Assembly (NCBI RefSeq): GCF_003010935.1
Contig: NZ_PGGN01000007.1
Coordinates: 1 to 64,000, forward strand
Direction of reading: 5' to 3'
Source: Phyllobacterium endophyticum
GTDB taxonomy: Bacteria > Pseudomonadota > Alphaproteobacteria > Rhizobiales > Rhizobiaceae
Length of the DNA: 64,000 bases
Shown here one piece after another: positions 34,366-42,872 of this stretch. The translations under genes and the position numbers were made by a program. The notes below the pieces were generated by a model that worked only from the letters and a program-made list of their open reading frames with translations, was not told the DNA's origin and searched no databases. Each line of letters opens with the position of its first letter. Positions within the stretch are counted from its first letter, which is position 1.

Positions 34366-35162
34366 GATGGGCCGGTCCGCAGGAAGGCGCTGCCGTTCCG
34401 ATATGGCGCGAAGGCAAGGGTTTTTCCAGCCAGATTGGGCGGCATGAGCGATATGATCGACGTCTCCAGCCATGTGCTGTCTGCCACCGTCAGCGACTGC
34501 AAGCTTTGCGCATCGAGTTCGACGACCACTCCAGTGCTGCGAACCCGGCAGCGCACTGTCCGGGGCTGGAGTTTCTCGGCAAGGAATGTTTCCACCGAAT
34601 GGATGAAACCCAGTGTTTCGGGCTCTATTCGAATCGACGTTTCCACACGGCTGGAAAGACAAGGCGACGAAGGAAGCTCGGCGACATCGCCAAGTCCAAG
34701 TTCGCGTGCAAGCTGACGGACATCGTTCTTGTACATTTCGGCTTCGACATAGGGGTGCCGCACTCCATGGTCACGCGCCGCATCGAGTCCAGGTCGATAT
34801 TCACCGAGATCATCGACATTGGCGCCGGACACGATCTGCCGACTCGAGTAGCGGGCGATCGTTCCATAAAGGCTGCCCTTGCAGTAAAAGCAGCGATTGA
34901 CCGGATTGCTCCGATAATTGACGTCGTCAAATTCGCCCGCGTCCACTATCTCAAGGTCCCAGCCTTCCCGGCTCGCCCAATCCCGCACCCGTTGCGTGGC
35001 CTCGGGAGGCACCGCGGGCGAAGCAGCGTGAACCATATTCACGCCGCTGCGTCCGGCGAGGCGATGCGCAGCCGCTGCGAGTGTCATTGAATCGACCCCG
35101 CCACTGACGGCAACTGTCAACGGACTTGACCTGACCAGTATATCTTCAAGCGTCTTCTTCAC
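34362..35162 (-). CDS. larE: LarE, sulfur insertase of nickel-pincer cofactor synthesis
   Basis: A 266-residue PP-loop ATPase. The ATP motif is TVAVSGGVDSMTLAAAAHRL. It activates the carboxylated pyridinium by adenylation and inserts sulfur twice. Cys occur at 91 and 94 (NRCFYCKGS) and at 168 (SSPCLSSR). The last matches the position of the sacrificial Cys of Lactiplantibacillus LarE, but three Cys together could instead hold a [4Fe-4S] cluster as in Fe-S-type LarE. The start is a GTG overlapping the larC stop. Confidence 0.92.
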   Translation of the reverse strand: MKKTLEDILVRSSPLTVAVSGGVDSMTLAAAAHRLAGRSGVNMVHAASPAVPPEATQRVRDWASREGWDLEIVDAGEFDDVNYRSNPVNRCFYCKGSLYGTIARYSSRQIVSGANVDDLGEYRPGLDAARDHGVRHPYVEAEMYKNDVRQLARELGLGDVAELPSSPCLSSRVETSIRIEPETLGFIHSVETFLAEKLQPRTVRCRVRSTGVVVELDAQSLQSLTVADSTWLETSIISLMPPNLAGKTLAFAPYRNGSAFLRTGPS

Positions 35163-36358
35163 GATTTCTTTCCAGTCTTTGCTGCCGCTTCCGCCTCTTG
35201 TCTGCGTCTGTGCCTCTCCGCTGCGTTGGCCGTATCGCCAATATCACTGGCCTCCGCTTTCGCAGTCAGTCCGCTCGGCCGCTTCACCAGTTTGACACGC
35301 ATGCGCGCGGTTTCCACCTCTGTCTCAACCATTTCGCGCTGCAGGATCATGCGGTCGGCAATAGCGTGACGAATGCCGATTGTCGTGGTTTCATCGAAGG
35401 CCAAGGCCGCGACCTGCGCAACCGCGTCGGGCCTTGCCAAAATGCGCACGCTGGTCATCATCCGGCCCCTCTTGCCGAAGACAGGCGTCTGGACCACGTC
35501 GAGCACATCCTTGTGCGCTCGCAATTTTTCAATCCCTAGGGCGAGATCTTCGCCTGTCTGGTCATCGATTTCAAACTCCAGAACCGCGATCTTATCGCTA
35601 CCGGCAACATCCGTTGGGGGCGACTCGAAACAAAGGACGCGCACGCAATTGCTAATTCCCGGCAATTTGCGCGTGCCAAAGCCAAAACCCGATGCGACAA
35701 GCCGCCGGGGTTGTGACGACGTCGTTCCTTGCTCGCAAAGATAGCGCAGGATGGCCGCCCCGGTGGGTGTCACCCGTTCCCCGGGAACCCCATCGTCTAT
35801 GGTTGGCATGCCCTCGAGCAGCAAGGCCGCTGCCGGTGCCGGAACGGGCAGAATACCATGCGCCGTGCGCACTCTGCCTGAACCGAGTGGGGCGGCGCTC
35901 GACGTCCAGCGCGCTGCATTCATCTGCGCAATCAGATAGGCGGCAGCGACGATATCGGCGATTGAATCCCATGCGCCGACTTCATGAAACTCCACGGCTT
36001 CGGCTGCAGTGCCGTGCACGCGCGCTTCTGCATCTGCCAGTAACGAGAATATGCCAATGGCGTGGCGGATGGTTTCTGCGTCAAGCGACGAAGCCGACAA
36101 CGCCGCCCGGATATCGCGCCATGCGGTATGGTGATGATGATCGTGGGATGTATCCGGACCCGGCCGTTCGACGAGGAAGCGGCGGCCCGTCAAGATACCA
36201 TCGTCATGTCTGACTGTCCTGCACGCTACACCCTCCAGCATCGGGGCAGATGACAGTGCATTCATCAGTCCCGTCTCCAGATCGGGTCGCAGATCGAGCA
36301 TGGCAGCAACGAACATGTCACCTGCAATGCCGCCAACAAGATCGAGATGCAGTTCCAT
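35159..36358 (-). CDS. larC: LarC, nickel insertase of nickel-pincer cofactor synthesis
   Basis: A 399-residue CTP-dependent cyclometallase that places nickel into the pincer ligand. The N-terminus HLDLVGGIAGDMFVAAMLDL and VEFHEVGAWDSIADIVAAAY are family signatures. A His cluster at about 70-77 (TSHDHHHHT) is suited to bind Ni. The C-terminal LarC2 part follows in the same frame (GFGFGTRKLPGISN, TTIGIRH), so no programmed frameshift is needed, unlike in Lactiplantibacillus plantarum. The tail is Lys/Ala-rich. It heads the larC-larE-larB overlap series behind a dehydrogenase gene. Confidence 0.92.
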   Translation of the reverse strand: MELHLDLVGGIAGDMFVAAMLDLRPDLETGLMNALSSAPMLEGVACRTVRHDDGILTGRRFLVERPGPDTSHDHHHHTAWRDIRAALSASSLDAETIRHAIGIFSLLADAEARVHGTAAEAVEFHEVGAWDSIADIVAAAYLIAQMNAARWTSSAAPLGSGRVRTAHGILPVPAPAAALLLEGMPTIDDGVPGERVTPTGAAILRYLCEQGTTSSQPRRLVASGFGFGTRKLPGISNCVRVLCFESPPTDVAGSDKIAVLEFEIDDQTGEDLALGIEKLRAHKDVLDVVQTPVFGKRGRMMTSVRILARPDAVAQVAALAFDETTTIGIRHAIADRMILQREMVETEVETARMRVKLVKRPSGLTAKAEASDIGDTANAAERHRRRQEAEAAAKTGKKS

Positions 36359-36375
36359 GAAATTCTGAATTCCTG

Positions 36376-37287
36376 TCAGTCGGCAGATAGTGCCGGGCCG
36401 GTCAGCGATACGCCATTGAGAGCTGCTATCACATCGGACAATGCGGGCACGAATTCCTCGCCGTGCCCGGTTGCAACGGCCGTCGCGAAGGAATTGCGGA
36501 CAGCCGCGCCAATGGGATTGGCGATGGAAGCCGACTGCGCAAAGGAGGCGAGATAGGACATGTCCTTGAGTGCATTGACCATGGCAAATCGTTGCGCGTT
36601 CGGATTGCGGTTGAGGACGAACTCGAAGAAGGCTTGATAAAATCCGCAGTCCATCCTGCTGCCGCGTATGACGCTGTCGAAGACCTGAGGCGTCAACCCT
36701 GCCTTCGCACCAAGCGCAAGCGCCTCAGAATAGATTGTGGCATAGCCCATCGAAAGGAAGTTGTTGAGGAGCTTCATCGTGTGGCCGCTGCCCGTCGGAC
36801 CCGTGTGGATGATGCGCGCGGCGAATGCCTCGAGGATTGGCTTTGCCCGCGCCACCGCTTCTGCAGATCCGCCTATCATGACGTCGAGCGTGCCTTCCGC
36901 TGCTTCTTTCGGCGTCCGGGCCAGCGGTGCATCGACGAGGATGCTGCCTTGGTGCGCCAGTTCCGTTGCCATTTGCGCGGTTATGGCGGGATTGGACGTC
37001 GAGCAATCGATGATGAACAGCTCTTTGCCCGCTGCGAGCAATCCGTCCACGCCCTTCAGCAACTGTTCGACCTGGGGCGAACCCGTAACGCAGAGAATGA
37101 CGACATCCGAGGCAAGGGCGAGGTCCCTTGGCGTCGCAGCCTCTGTCGCCCCGTCCTTGACCAGCCGCTCGAGCGCCTCGCGGCTGCGGTGCGCGAAAAC
37201 AGTCATCGGCCAGCCTTTGGCAAGCAGATTTGCGGCCATGCCAGACCCCATGCTTCCCAGTCCAATGAAGCCGATCTTTTCTTTCAT
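36376..37287 (-). CDS. NAD(P)-dependent beta-hydroxyacid dehydrogenase (HIBADH/GarR type)
   Basis: A 303-residue dehydrogenase. It has IGFIGLGSMGSGMAANLLAK, a Rossmann motif with family-specific GLGxMG, the substrate loop LVDAPLARTPKEAAEGTLDV, and the catalytic Lys region TGSGHTMKLLNNFLSMGYAT. Relatives include 3-hydroxyisobutyrate dehydrogenase and tartronate semialdehyde reductase. GGGAGG precedes the ATG. It is first in the unit with larC, larE and larB, and divergent from the second GntR gene. A role on a C3-C4 intermediate of the island is likely but not fixed. Confidence 0.85.
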   Translation of the reverse strand: MKEKIGFIGLGSMGSGMAANLLAKGWPMTVFAHRSREALERLVKDGATEAATPRDLALASDVVILCVTGSPQVEQLLKGVDGLLAAGKELFIIDCSTSNPAITAQMATELAHQGSILVDAPLARTPKEAAEGTLDVMIGGSAEAVARAKPILEAFAARIIHTGPTGSGHTMKLLNNFLSMGYATIYSEALALGAKAGLTPQVFDSVIRGSRMDCGFYQAFFEFVLNRNPNAQRFAMVNALKDMSYLASFAQSASIANPIGAAVRNSFATAVATGHGEEFVPALSDVIAALNGVSLTGPALSAD

Positions 37288-37310
37288 ACTGTCCTCCCAG
37301 GGATGGTGAT

Positions 37311-37357
37311 CGTGTGGACCACGCCCGTTTTGCTTTTTTCCGTTCGTTGCGATAGCA
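37311..37357. promoter_or_regulatory. Palindromes between the lar unit and the second GntR gene
   Basis: CGTGTGGACCACG (37311-37323; CGTG-N5-CACG) and GTTGCGATAGCAAC (37344-37357; 5-bp arms) lie in the 122-bp divergent region. They do not match the TTGT-N3-ACAA sites, so this promoter may answer to a different regulator, possibly the adjacent GntR protein itself. Confidence 0.3.
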
Positions 37358-37409
37358 ACATTGTCATGAGATCTCTCAATGCGAGTCCCAACGAAGGTCG
37401 TTTCAGACT

Positions 37410-38162
37410 ATGAAGGAGCAGGAAACCACGCTGTTCAATACGATCCAGCAAACGCCCAATCTGCGCAGTGGTTTGGTGGACACGCTCATTGCCCAGATTG
37501 AATCGGGCGACCTTGCACCTGGTCAGCGCCTGCCGACCGAACAGGCGATCATGACCGCGACCGGCGTCAGCCGCACAGTTGTCCGTGAGGCTCTGGCCTC
37601 GCTGCGTGCCAAGGGCCTTATCACCACCAGGCAAGGTCTTGGAGCGTTTGTCTCGGACGATCCGACGCCCAGATCCTTTTCCATCATACCGACCGACCTT
37701 GAATCGATCGATGACGTACTGCGTATCCTCGAGTTGCGAATGGGTATCGAGGTCGAGGCGGCCGGGCTTGCTGCGCGGCGTCGCACGCAAGACGATGTGG
37801 AGCGGATGGCATCGAGACTTGATGCGCTCGAAAAGTCCATCCAGGCGGGCGGTCCGGGCGCTGAAGAGGATTTCGGCTTCCACCGTGCTATCCTTGTCGC
37901 AACCCAGAACTCCTACTACGCCCGGCTGTTCGATACCTTCGGCAGCACCATGGTCCCGCGCCAATGGGTCAGGTTCGACACGATGGACGCTGCGGAACGG
38001 CAAAAACACGTCGCCCGAATGCAGCGTGAACACCGCGCGATCCTGTCGGCAATCCGCGACCAGGATGAACGTGCTGCCCAGAAAGCCGTTCGAACGCATC
38101 TGACCAAAAGCTCCGCCCGCTTCGTCGAGCTGCGCGACCGTGCCCGGACAGGCCAAAGCTGA
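37410..38162 (+). CDS. GntR-family regulator, FCD type (2)
   Basis: A 250-residue regulator. The winged helix is RLPTEQAIMTATGVSRTVVR and the FCD domain has DFGFHRAILVATQNSYYARL, EHRAILSAIRD and a final HLTKSS His. It is similar to, but distinct from, the regulator at 32185; the recognition helices are nearly alike (TGVSRTVVREAL against FGVSRNVVREAI), so they could share or compete for sites. It is divergent from the dehydrogenase-lar unit and convergent with larA, with 4 bp between stops. Confidence 0.9.
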   Translation: MKEQETTLFNTIQQTPNLRSGLVDTLIAQIESGDLAPGQRLPTEQAIMTATGVSRTVVREALASLRAKGLITTRQGLGAFVSDDPTPRSFSIIPTDLESIDDVLRILELRMGIEVEAAGLAARRRTQDDVERMASRLDALEKSIQAGGPGAEEDFGFHRAILVATQNSYYARLFDTFGSTMVPRQWVRFDTMDAAERQKHVARMQREHRAILSAIRDQDERAAQKAVRTHLTKSSARFVELRDRARTGQS

Positions 38163-38166
38163 CCTG

Positions 38167-39459
38167 TCAGGCTGCGAAACGCGGAACGACATAGGGGCCC
38201 TCCGGTATGATCGCGACCGCCGTATCGCCGCTCTTGGCGATGCTTCTTTCGATGGCCTTGCCGATATCGTCAATCATATGAACGCCTGTGAGCATCCGGT
38301 CATCACCGGACAGTCCGGTGGTGTAAAGCTCGACACGCCCGAGCCGCATCGGCTTCAACTGCATCTCGGTTTGCCACTCGTCGATTTCCGCAAGGTTTTT
38401 CGCGGTAAGTGTCGCTAGGAAGCGCTCTGGTCCGAGATCGACAAGACGTGCCTGAGCTTCGCGGAACTCGGCCGAGCCAAAACCTTCCGAACATTCGGAC
38501 GCGATGATGAGTGTGCCGCCGGGTTCAAGTATATCGAGCGGGGTCACCATGCCCTTGATCGTCTGGTAATAGGTCTTGTCGAGTGGATAGCCGGCCGACG
38601 ACGTGACGATTGTCGAGAACTTCCTCGGCGACGCAATTTGCGTAACCTCACTGACATAAGCTACCGCCGCCGCATGGCTCGCTATGATCTCACCAAAGGT
38701 GACGCAAACCAGATCGCGATCTTCATCCAGGACCGTGTTGAGGCCATAGACATCGCCAAGCATCCTGACGATTTCCAGCTGCTCTTCGTGGAGGGGATTA
38801 CCGATCAAGTTACACTGGACCGCGAGCGGATCCTCCATGAACCGGGCCGAATGGAACGTGCGGATCGTCTCATGGTGTGCCACACCCGGCGCAATCACCT
38901 TCCGTCCGCCTGACCAGCCGGCCATGAAGTGCGGTTCGACAAGCCCGGTCGCAATGCGCAGATCGGCTTCGACAAACCGCCGATCCAGCTTGACCGGAGT
39001 TCCACGCGTCCGAGTTGGCCCAAGATCGATATGATCTTCCTCGTTGCGGGCATAATGATTTTCCACCCGTACGTTTTCGAGAACCCAGGAATCGCCGACA
39101 AGTTCGGCAAGCTCATCGCCGAGGTTAGGCCTGTGCAAGCCGGTGGCAATGAGGACGATGATCTTGTCACGGGGTATCCCCGCTCCGATCATGGCTTGGA
39201 TCATCGGGCGCAGAAACAGCCCATTTGGCACCGGGCGCGTGATGTCACAGATGAGAATGCATGCGCTATTGCGTCCGCGTGCAAGTTGGGCCAACGGCGG
39301 GGACCCGATGGGCTCGTTCAGCGCCGCTGTGATGGCGGCCGGCTGATCGGCGATCTTCGGCAACGCTCGCTTCCGGATGATTGTCGGTCGTACGATCGCT
39401 GGCAGGCTCAATGGGAGATGGCCGCGACCGAAAGATATGGTGATTGTTTCATCCGTCAT
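38167..39459 (-). CDS. larA: LarA-type nickel-pincer hydroxyacid racemase/epimerase
   Basis: A 430-residue enzyme of the LarA superfamily, which racemises or epimerises 2-hydroxyacids by hydride transfer to a Ni-pincer nucleotide. All key residues of the L. plantarum enzyme have counterparts: Asp72 and Arg75 in CDITRPVPNG, His109 in TGLHRPN, His177 in EPHFMAGWSGG, Lys187 in GGRKVIAPG and His203 in TFHSARF. The superfamily includes lactate, malate and short-chain racemases and sugar-acid 2-epimerases; the specificity is not readable here. AGGA precedes the ATG at 39459. It is the last gene of a Liv-type importer operon. Confidence 0.9.
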   Translation of the reverse strand: MTDETITISFGRGHLPLSLPAIVRPTIIRKRALPKIADQPAAITAALNEPIGSPPLAQLARGRNSACILICDITRPVPNGLFLRPMIQAMIGAGIPRDKIIVLIATGLHRPNLGDELAELVGDSWVLENVRVENHYARNEEDHIDLGPTRTRGTPVKLDRRFVEADLRIATGLVEPHFMAGWSGGRKVIAPGVAHHETIRTFHSARFMEDPLAVQCNLIGNPLHEEQLEIVRMLGDVYGLNTVLDEDRDLVCVTFGEIIASHAAAVAYVSEVTQIASPRKFSTIVTSSAGYPLDKTYYQTIKGMVTPLDILEPGGTLIIASECSEGFGSAEFREAQARLVDLGPERFLATLTAKNLAEIDEWQTEMQLKPMRLGRVELYTTGLSGDDRMLTGVHMIDDIGKAIERSIAKSGDTAVAIIPEGPYVVPRFAA

Positions 39460-39463
39460 TTTC

Positions 39464-40183
39464 CTACCCCGCAACGCCGCCAAGATAGAGCTCGCGCATG
39501 AGCGACATGTCCCTGAGCTCTTCGATCGGTCCTGATGTAGCGATGCGTCCGTTTTGCATCAGATACCCCCGGCTTGCAACCGAAAGTGCAAGCCCTGCAT
39601 TCTGTTCAACCAGCAAAACGGAAGCGCCGAAGCGGTCGCCGATACCGAGGATAATGCCCTGGATTTCCTTGACCAGCAGCGGCGAAAGACCGAGCGACGG
39701 CTCATCGAGCAGAAGGATACGTGGCCGCGCCATGAGACCCCTGGCGATTGCCAGCATTTGTTGCTGGCCGCCGCTCAGTGAGCCACCCTTCTCCCGGCGC
39801 TTGACTGCGAGAATCGGAAAGAATGATTCCATTGTTCTGACATCCGCGTCGACCCCCTCCCCGTCCCGGCGCGTATAAGCTCCGAGCCGCAAATTTTCTT
39901 CGACAGTCATATCGGTAAAGATACGGCGTCCTTCGGGGACGAGCACTATTCCACGTTTCGCCATGACATCGGGCGCCTGCCCGGTGACATCAGCGCCATC
40001 GAAAATGACCGAGCCGCTTCGGGGTTTCACCAAACCGGCGAGCGTGCGCAACAGTGTCGACTTGCCCGCGCCGTTCGGCCCGAGAACCGTTACGATTTCC
40101 CGTGCCGCCAGGGTTAGCGAAACGCCGCGGTTGACGATGGTCGGGCCATAGCCTGTGGTCATGTCGGAGATGGTGAGCAGCAT
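39464..40183 (-). CDS. livF: Branched-chain-type ABC transporter ATPase (LivF)
   Basis: A 239-residue ATPase. Walker A is VLGPNGAGKSTLLRTLAGLV, the signature is GSLSGGQQQMLAIARGLMAR and Walker B is ILLLDEPSLGLSP. The opening TGYGPTIVNRGVSLTL and VPEGRRIFTDMTVEENLRLG are LivF-type. It overlaps the livG stop by 1 nt (TAATG). In this operon it probably serves uptake of a hydroxyacid rather than an amino acid, given the larA gene 4 bp downstream. Confidence 0.92.
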   Translation of the reverse strand: MLLTISDMTTGYGPTIVNRGVSLTLAAREIVTVLGPNGAGKSTLLRTLAGLVKPRSGSVIFDGADVTGQAPDVMAKRGIVLVPEGRRIFTDMTVEENLRLGAYTRRDGEGVDADVRTMESFFPILAVKRREKGGSLSGGQQQMLAIARGLMARPRILLLDEPSLGLSPLLVKEIQGIILGIGDRFGASVLLVEQNAGLALSVASRGYLMQNGRIATSGPIEELRDMSLMRELYLGGVAG

Positions 40184-40905
40184 TACAGCGCTCCTCCGAG
40201 ATAGACTTCAAGCACTTTGGGATCGTTCAGCACGTCCGCGGTGGGCCCGTCGGCAATCTTTGAACCGAAGTCCAATACGGCGAGGCGTCGGCACAGCATC
40301 TGCATCAGTTTCATGTCGTGATCGATGACACAAACGCTAATACCATGCTCCGGAAACTGTTCAACCAGATGCACCAGTGTCGTTGTTTCGCGATCGTTCA
40401 AACCCGCCGCGGGCTCGTCCAGCAAGATGAGCGATGGCCGCGTTGCCAGCGCCAAAGCCAGACCCAGCAAACGAAGGCGTCCGAATGGCAATATGCCTGC
40501 TTTTTCCTCGGACAACCCTGACAGGCCGACGAATTCAAGTAGACTTGCCGGCGTCGTCCAGGGAAAGTTTGCAAGTGTATTGCTGCAATGCTCCGTCGCG
40601 ATCTGGACGTTTTCGAAAACGCTCAAGCCGGTAAATGCCATGGCCTGTTGAAAAGTATAGGCGATGCCGGCGCGCGATACGGCGTTTGCCGGGATACCCG
40701 TGAGGTCCCGGCCACGCCATGAGACGGTACCCGCAGTCGGCTTGTGCACCCCTGTCACGCAATTGAACAATGTGGTTTTGCCCGAGCCATTCGGCCCAAC
40801 GACACCTAGGATCTCTCCTTCGTTGACGGTCAGGTCCACACCCGCGAGCGCGGTAACGCCGCCGAACTCCTTGCGCAGGCCCTTGATATCGAGCAGTGCA
40901 CCCAT
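40183..40905 (-). CDS. livG: Branched-chain-type ABC transporter ATPase (LivG)
   Basis: A 240-residue ATPase. It has LRKEFGGVTALAGVDLTVNE, Walker A VVGPNGSGKTTLFNCVTGV, LPFGRLRLLGLALALATRPS in place of the usual signature, and Walker B LILLDEPAAGLND. The signature is weak (FGRLRLLGLA rather than LSGGQQ), as is common in LivG (YGxQRRLEIARAL). The ATG at 40905 has GGGAGGG 6 nt upstream and overlaps the livM stop by 1 nt. Confidence 0.9.
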   Translation of the reverse strand: MGALLDIKGLRKEFGGVTALAGVDLTVNEGEILGVVGPNGSGKTTLFNCVTGVHKPTAGTVSWRGRDLTGIPANAVSRAGIAYTFQQAMAFTGLSVFENVQIATEHCSNTLANFPWTTPASLLEFVGLSGLSEEKAGILPFGRLRLLGLALALATRPSLILLDEPAAGLNDRETTTLVHLVEQFPEHGISVCVIDHDMKLMQMLCRRLAVLDFGSKIADGPTADVLNDPKVLEVYLGGAL

Positions 40906-41903
40906 CACTTGCCCTCCCGCTCGACAGCAGGCTCGTTTGGTTGAACGGGGCGGCGGTCGAAGAACCTGTACCAGCCGGCGACAATTCCGGCGATCAGACC
41001 ATTTGGAAGAAGCAGGATCACCGCGATCAGGCAGACACCGTAGAGAATGCGCGACTGCACAGGATCAAGGTTCAGGAGCTCCGGCAGAAATGCAACGAGT
41101 ATTCCGCCAGCCAGGGGTCCAAGCAGAAGCCGCGCCCCGCCAATCATCACCATCAAGGCGAGATAGATGCTTGGGAAGGACGCAAACTGGCTGGGCGAGA
41201 TATGGCGCAGGAAATAAGCGAGCAGAACACCCGATACACCAGCAAATATACCGCTGACAACGAAGGCACCGATCTTGTGGCGGCCGACATTGATGCCAAG
41301 TGAAGCTGCGAGTTTTTCGTTCTCGCGGATCGCGCGAAGAGTTCGGCCGTAGCGGGAATTGATGATAGCCCAGCTGGCAATGGCGCTCAACGCCACGAAG
41401 GAGACCACCATCAGATAGTAGTGCGTCAGCACGTCCATCGACAAACCGAACAAGGCCACGGGCTGCTGCACATCAAGCCCGGAAGCGGCTCCGGTATAGT
41501 CGCCGCCATTGGTCAGGATGATCGACAGCAACTGGCCGAATGCAAACGTCATGATGACGAAATGATGGCCGCTGACACGAAGCGAAGGGACGCCTATGAG
41601 TGCCGCTACGATGGCTGCCATGATCCCCGCCAGTGGAATGGAGAGCCAGAACCCTACGTTGAAATCGCGCGCGACGATTGCGGCCGTATACGCACCGATT
41701 CCCACCAGTGCGGCATGGCCCATCGAGAGTATGCCGGTTTGGCCGAAGAGAACAGACAGACCGTAAAGCGCGATGACGTTGATTCCGGCGGAGATAGCCA
41801 ACGAGAGAAAGCGGTTGCTCGGTGATAACAGCGGGACGAGTGCAAACAGCACAAGCAGAATGAGGACTGGTAGAAGCGATCGGAGTGAATTGCTTACGGG
41901 CAT
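40905..41903 (-). CDS. livM: Branched-chain-type ABC transporter permease (LivM)
   Basis: A permease of about 332 residues with eight to ten hydrophobic segments. Family features are LSVLFGQTGILSMGHAALVG, SRYGRTLRAIRENEKLAASL and MVMIGGARLLLGPLAGGILV. AGGAAG lies before the ATG at 41903, which I prefer; an ATG at 41927 immediately after the livH stop is also possible. It pairs with LivH to form the channel. Confidence 0.9.
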   Translation of the reverse strand: MPVSNSLRSLLPVLILLVLFALVPLLSPSNRFLSLAISAGINVIALYGLSVLFGQTGILSMGHAALVGIGAYTAAIVARDFNVGFWLSIPLAGIMAAIVAALIGVPSLRVSGHHFVIMTFAFGQLLSIILTNGGDYTGAASGLDVQQPVALFGLSMDVLTHYYLMVVSFVALSAIASWAIINSRYGRTLRAIRENEKLAASLGINVGRHKIGAFVVSGIFAGVSGVLLAYFLRHISPSQFASFPSIYLALMVMIGGARLLLGPLAGGILVAFLPELLNLDPVQSRILYGVCLIAVILLLPNGLIAGIVAGWYRFFDRRPVQPNEPAVEREGK

Positions 41904-41927
41904 CAGGGCACTCTTCCTATATCTCAT

Positions 41928-42797
41928 TCATGCCATCTTCGGGCCGCTGGTCCCGCCGAAGAGACCATTGGGCCGGAAAAGCAATACGAGAATCATCAGC
42001 CCGAACGAATAGGCGTCGGTCCACCCGGAGAAACCGTAACCGGCGCTCAGACCCTCGACGATGCCGAGAATGAGACCGGCGACCACCGCTCCTGTGAGAT
42101 TCCCGAGCCCGCCGATGAGTGCGACCGCGAAGCCCTTCATCACCATCGTTCCTCCGGTGAAGGGAGTGATCGGAAACAATGCAATGAGAAGACCCCCGCC
42201 AAGTCCGGCAAGTGCACTTCCGAGAACGAAAACACCTGTGATGTAACGGCGAACCGGAATTCCCATCAATGCCGCCGTATCGCGGTCTTCGACACTGGCG
42301 CGCAGCGCGCGGCCATAACGGCTTCTGGTTATGGCAACGAACGTCATGGCGACGACTGCGGCGGTTATGAAGATCACCATGACCCGCACGGACGCGATGC
42401 GTACGCCGCCGATCTCCCATACAGTGTTGAGGGGCCGCGGAATGCTCTTCTGATTGGCGTTCCAGAACAGGATGACGATGTGCTGCAGGACTATGATCAA
42501 ACCCAGCGAAACGATGAATCCATTTGTCGGCCGCTCGAGGGTGAAGCGGAAAAGACCTCGCTCCAAAGCAAAGCCCATCACTGCCACGACGATCATCGCA
42601 AGGATGATGGCCAACCAGAAGCTGACACCGTTGCTGACGGCAAGCCATGTCACAATGCTTCCGACCATCAGGAATTCGCCATGGGCAAAATTGATGATAC
42701 CCGTCAGGCCGAAGATCAATGTGACACCGACGGCTATCAGCGTGATTACGCTGGCAATCGAGAGCCCGTTGAGAATTTGTTGCAGGAGTACGTCCAC
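41928..42797 (-). CDS. livH: Branched-chain-type ABC transporter permease (LivH)
   Basis: A 289-residue permease with about eight hydrophobic segments. It has QQILNGLSIASVITLIAVGV, FGLTGIINFAHGEFLMVGSI and the loop RSRYGRALRASVEDRDTAAL. The start is a GTG with GGAAG 6 nt upstream. It follows the binding-protein gene by 75 bp and precedes livM without a gap. Confidence 0.9.
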   Translation of the reverse strand: MDVLLQQILNGLSIASVITLIAVGVTLIFGLTGIINFAHGEFLMVGSIVTWLAVSNGVSFWLAIILAMIVVAVMGFALERGLFRFTLERPTNGFIVSLGLIIVLQHIVILFWNANQKSIPRPLNTVWEIGGVRIASVRVMVIFITAAVVAMTFVAITRSRYGRALRASVEDRDTAALMGIPVRRYITGVFVLGSALAGLGGGLLIALFPITPFTGGTMVMKGFAVALIGGLGNLTGAVVAGLILGIVEGLSAGYGFSGWTDAYSFGLMILVLLFRPNGLFGGTSGPKMA

Positions 42798-42872
42798 GGT
42801 CTGCTTCCGGTTCAGATGATCATTCGGATAGCGTTCCGGCCGCCCCGAGGGCGACCGGGGGTCCTTGGGGGA

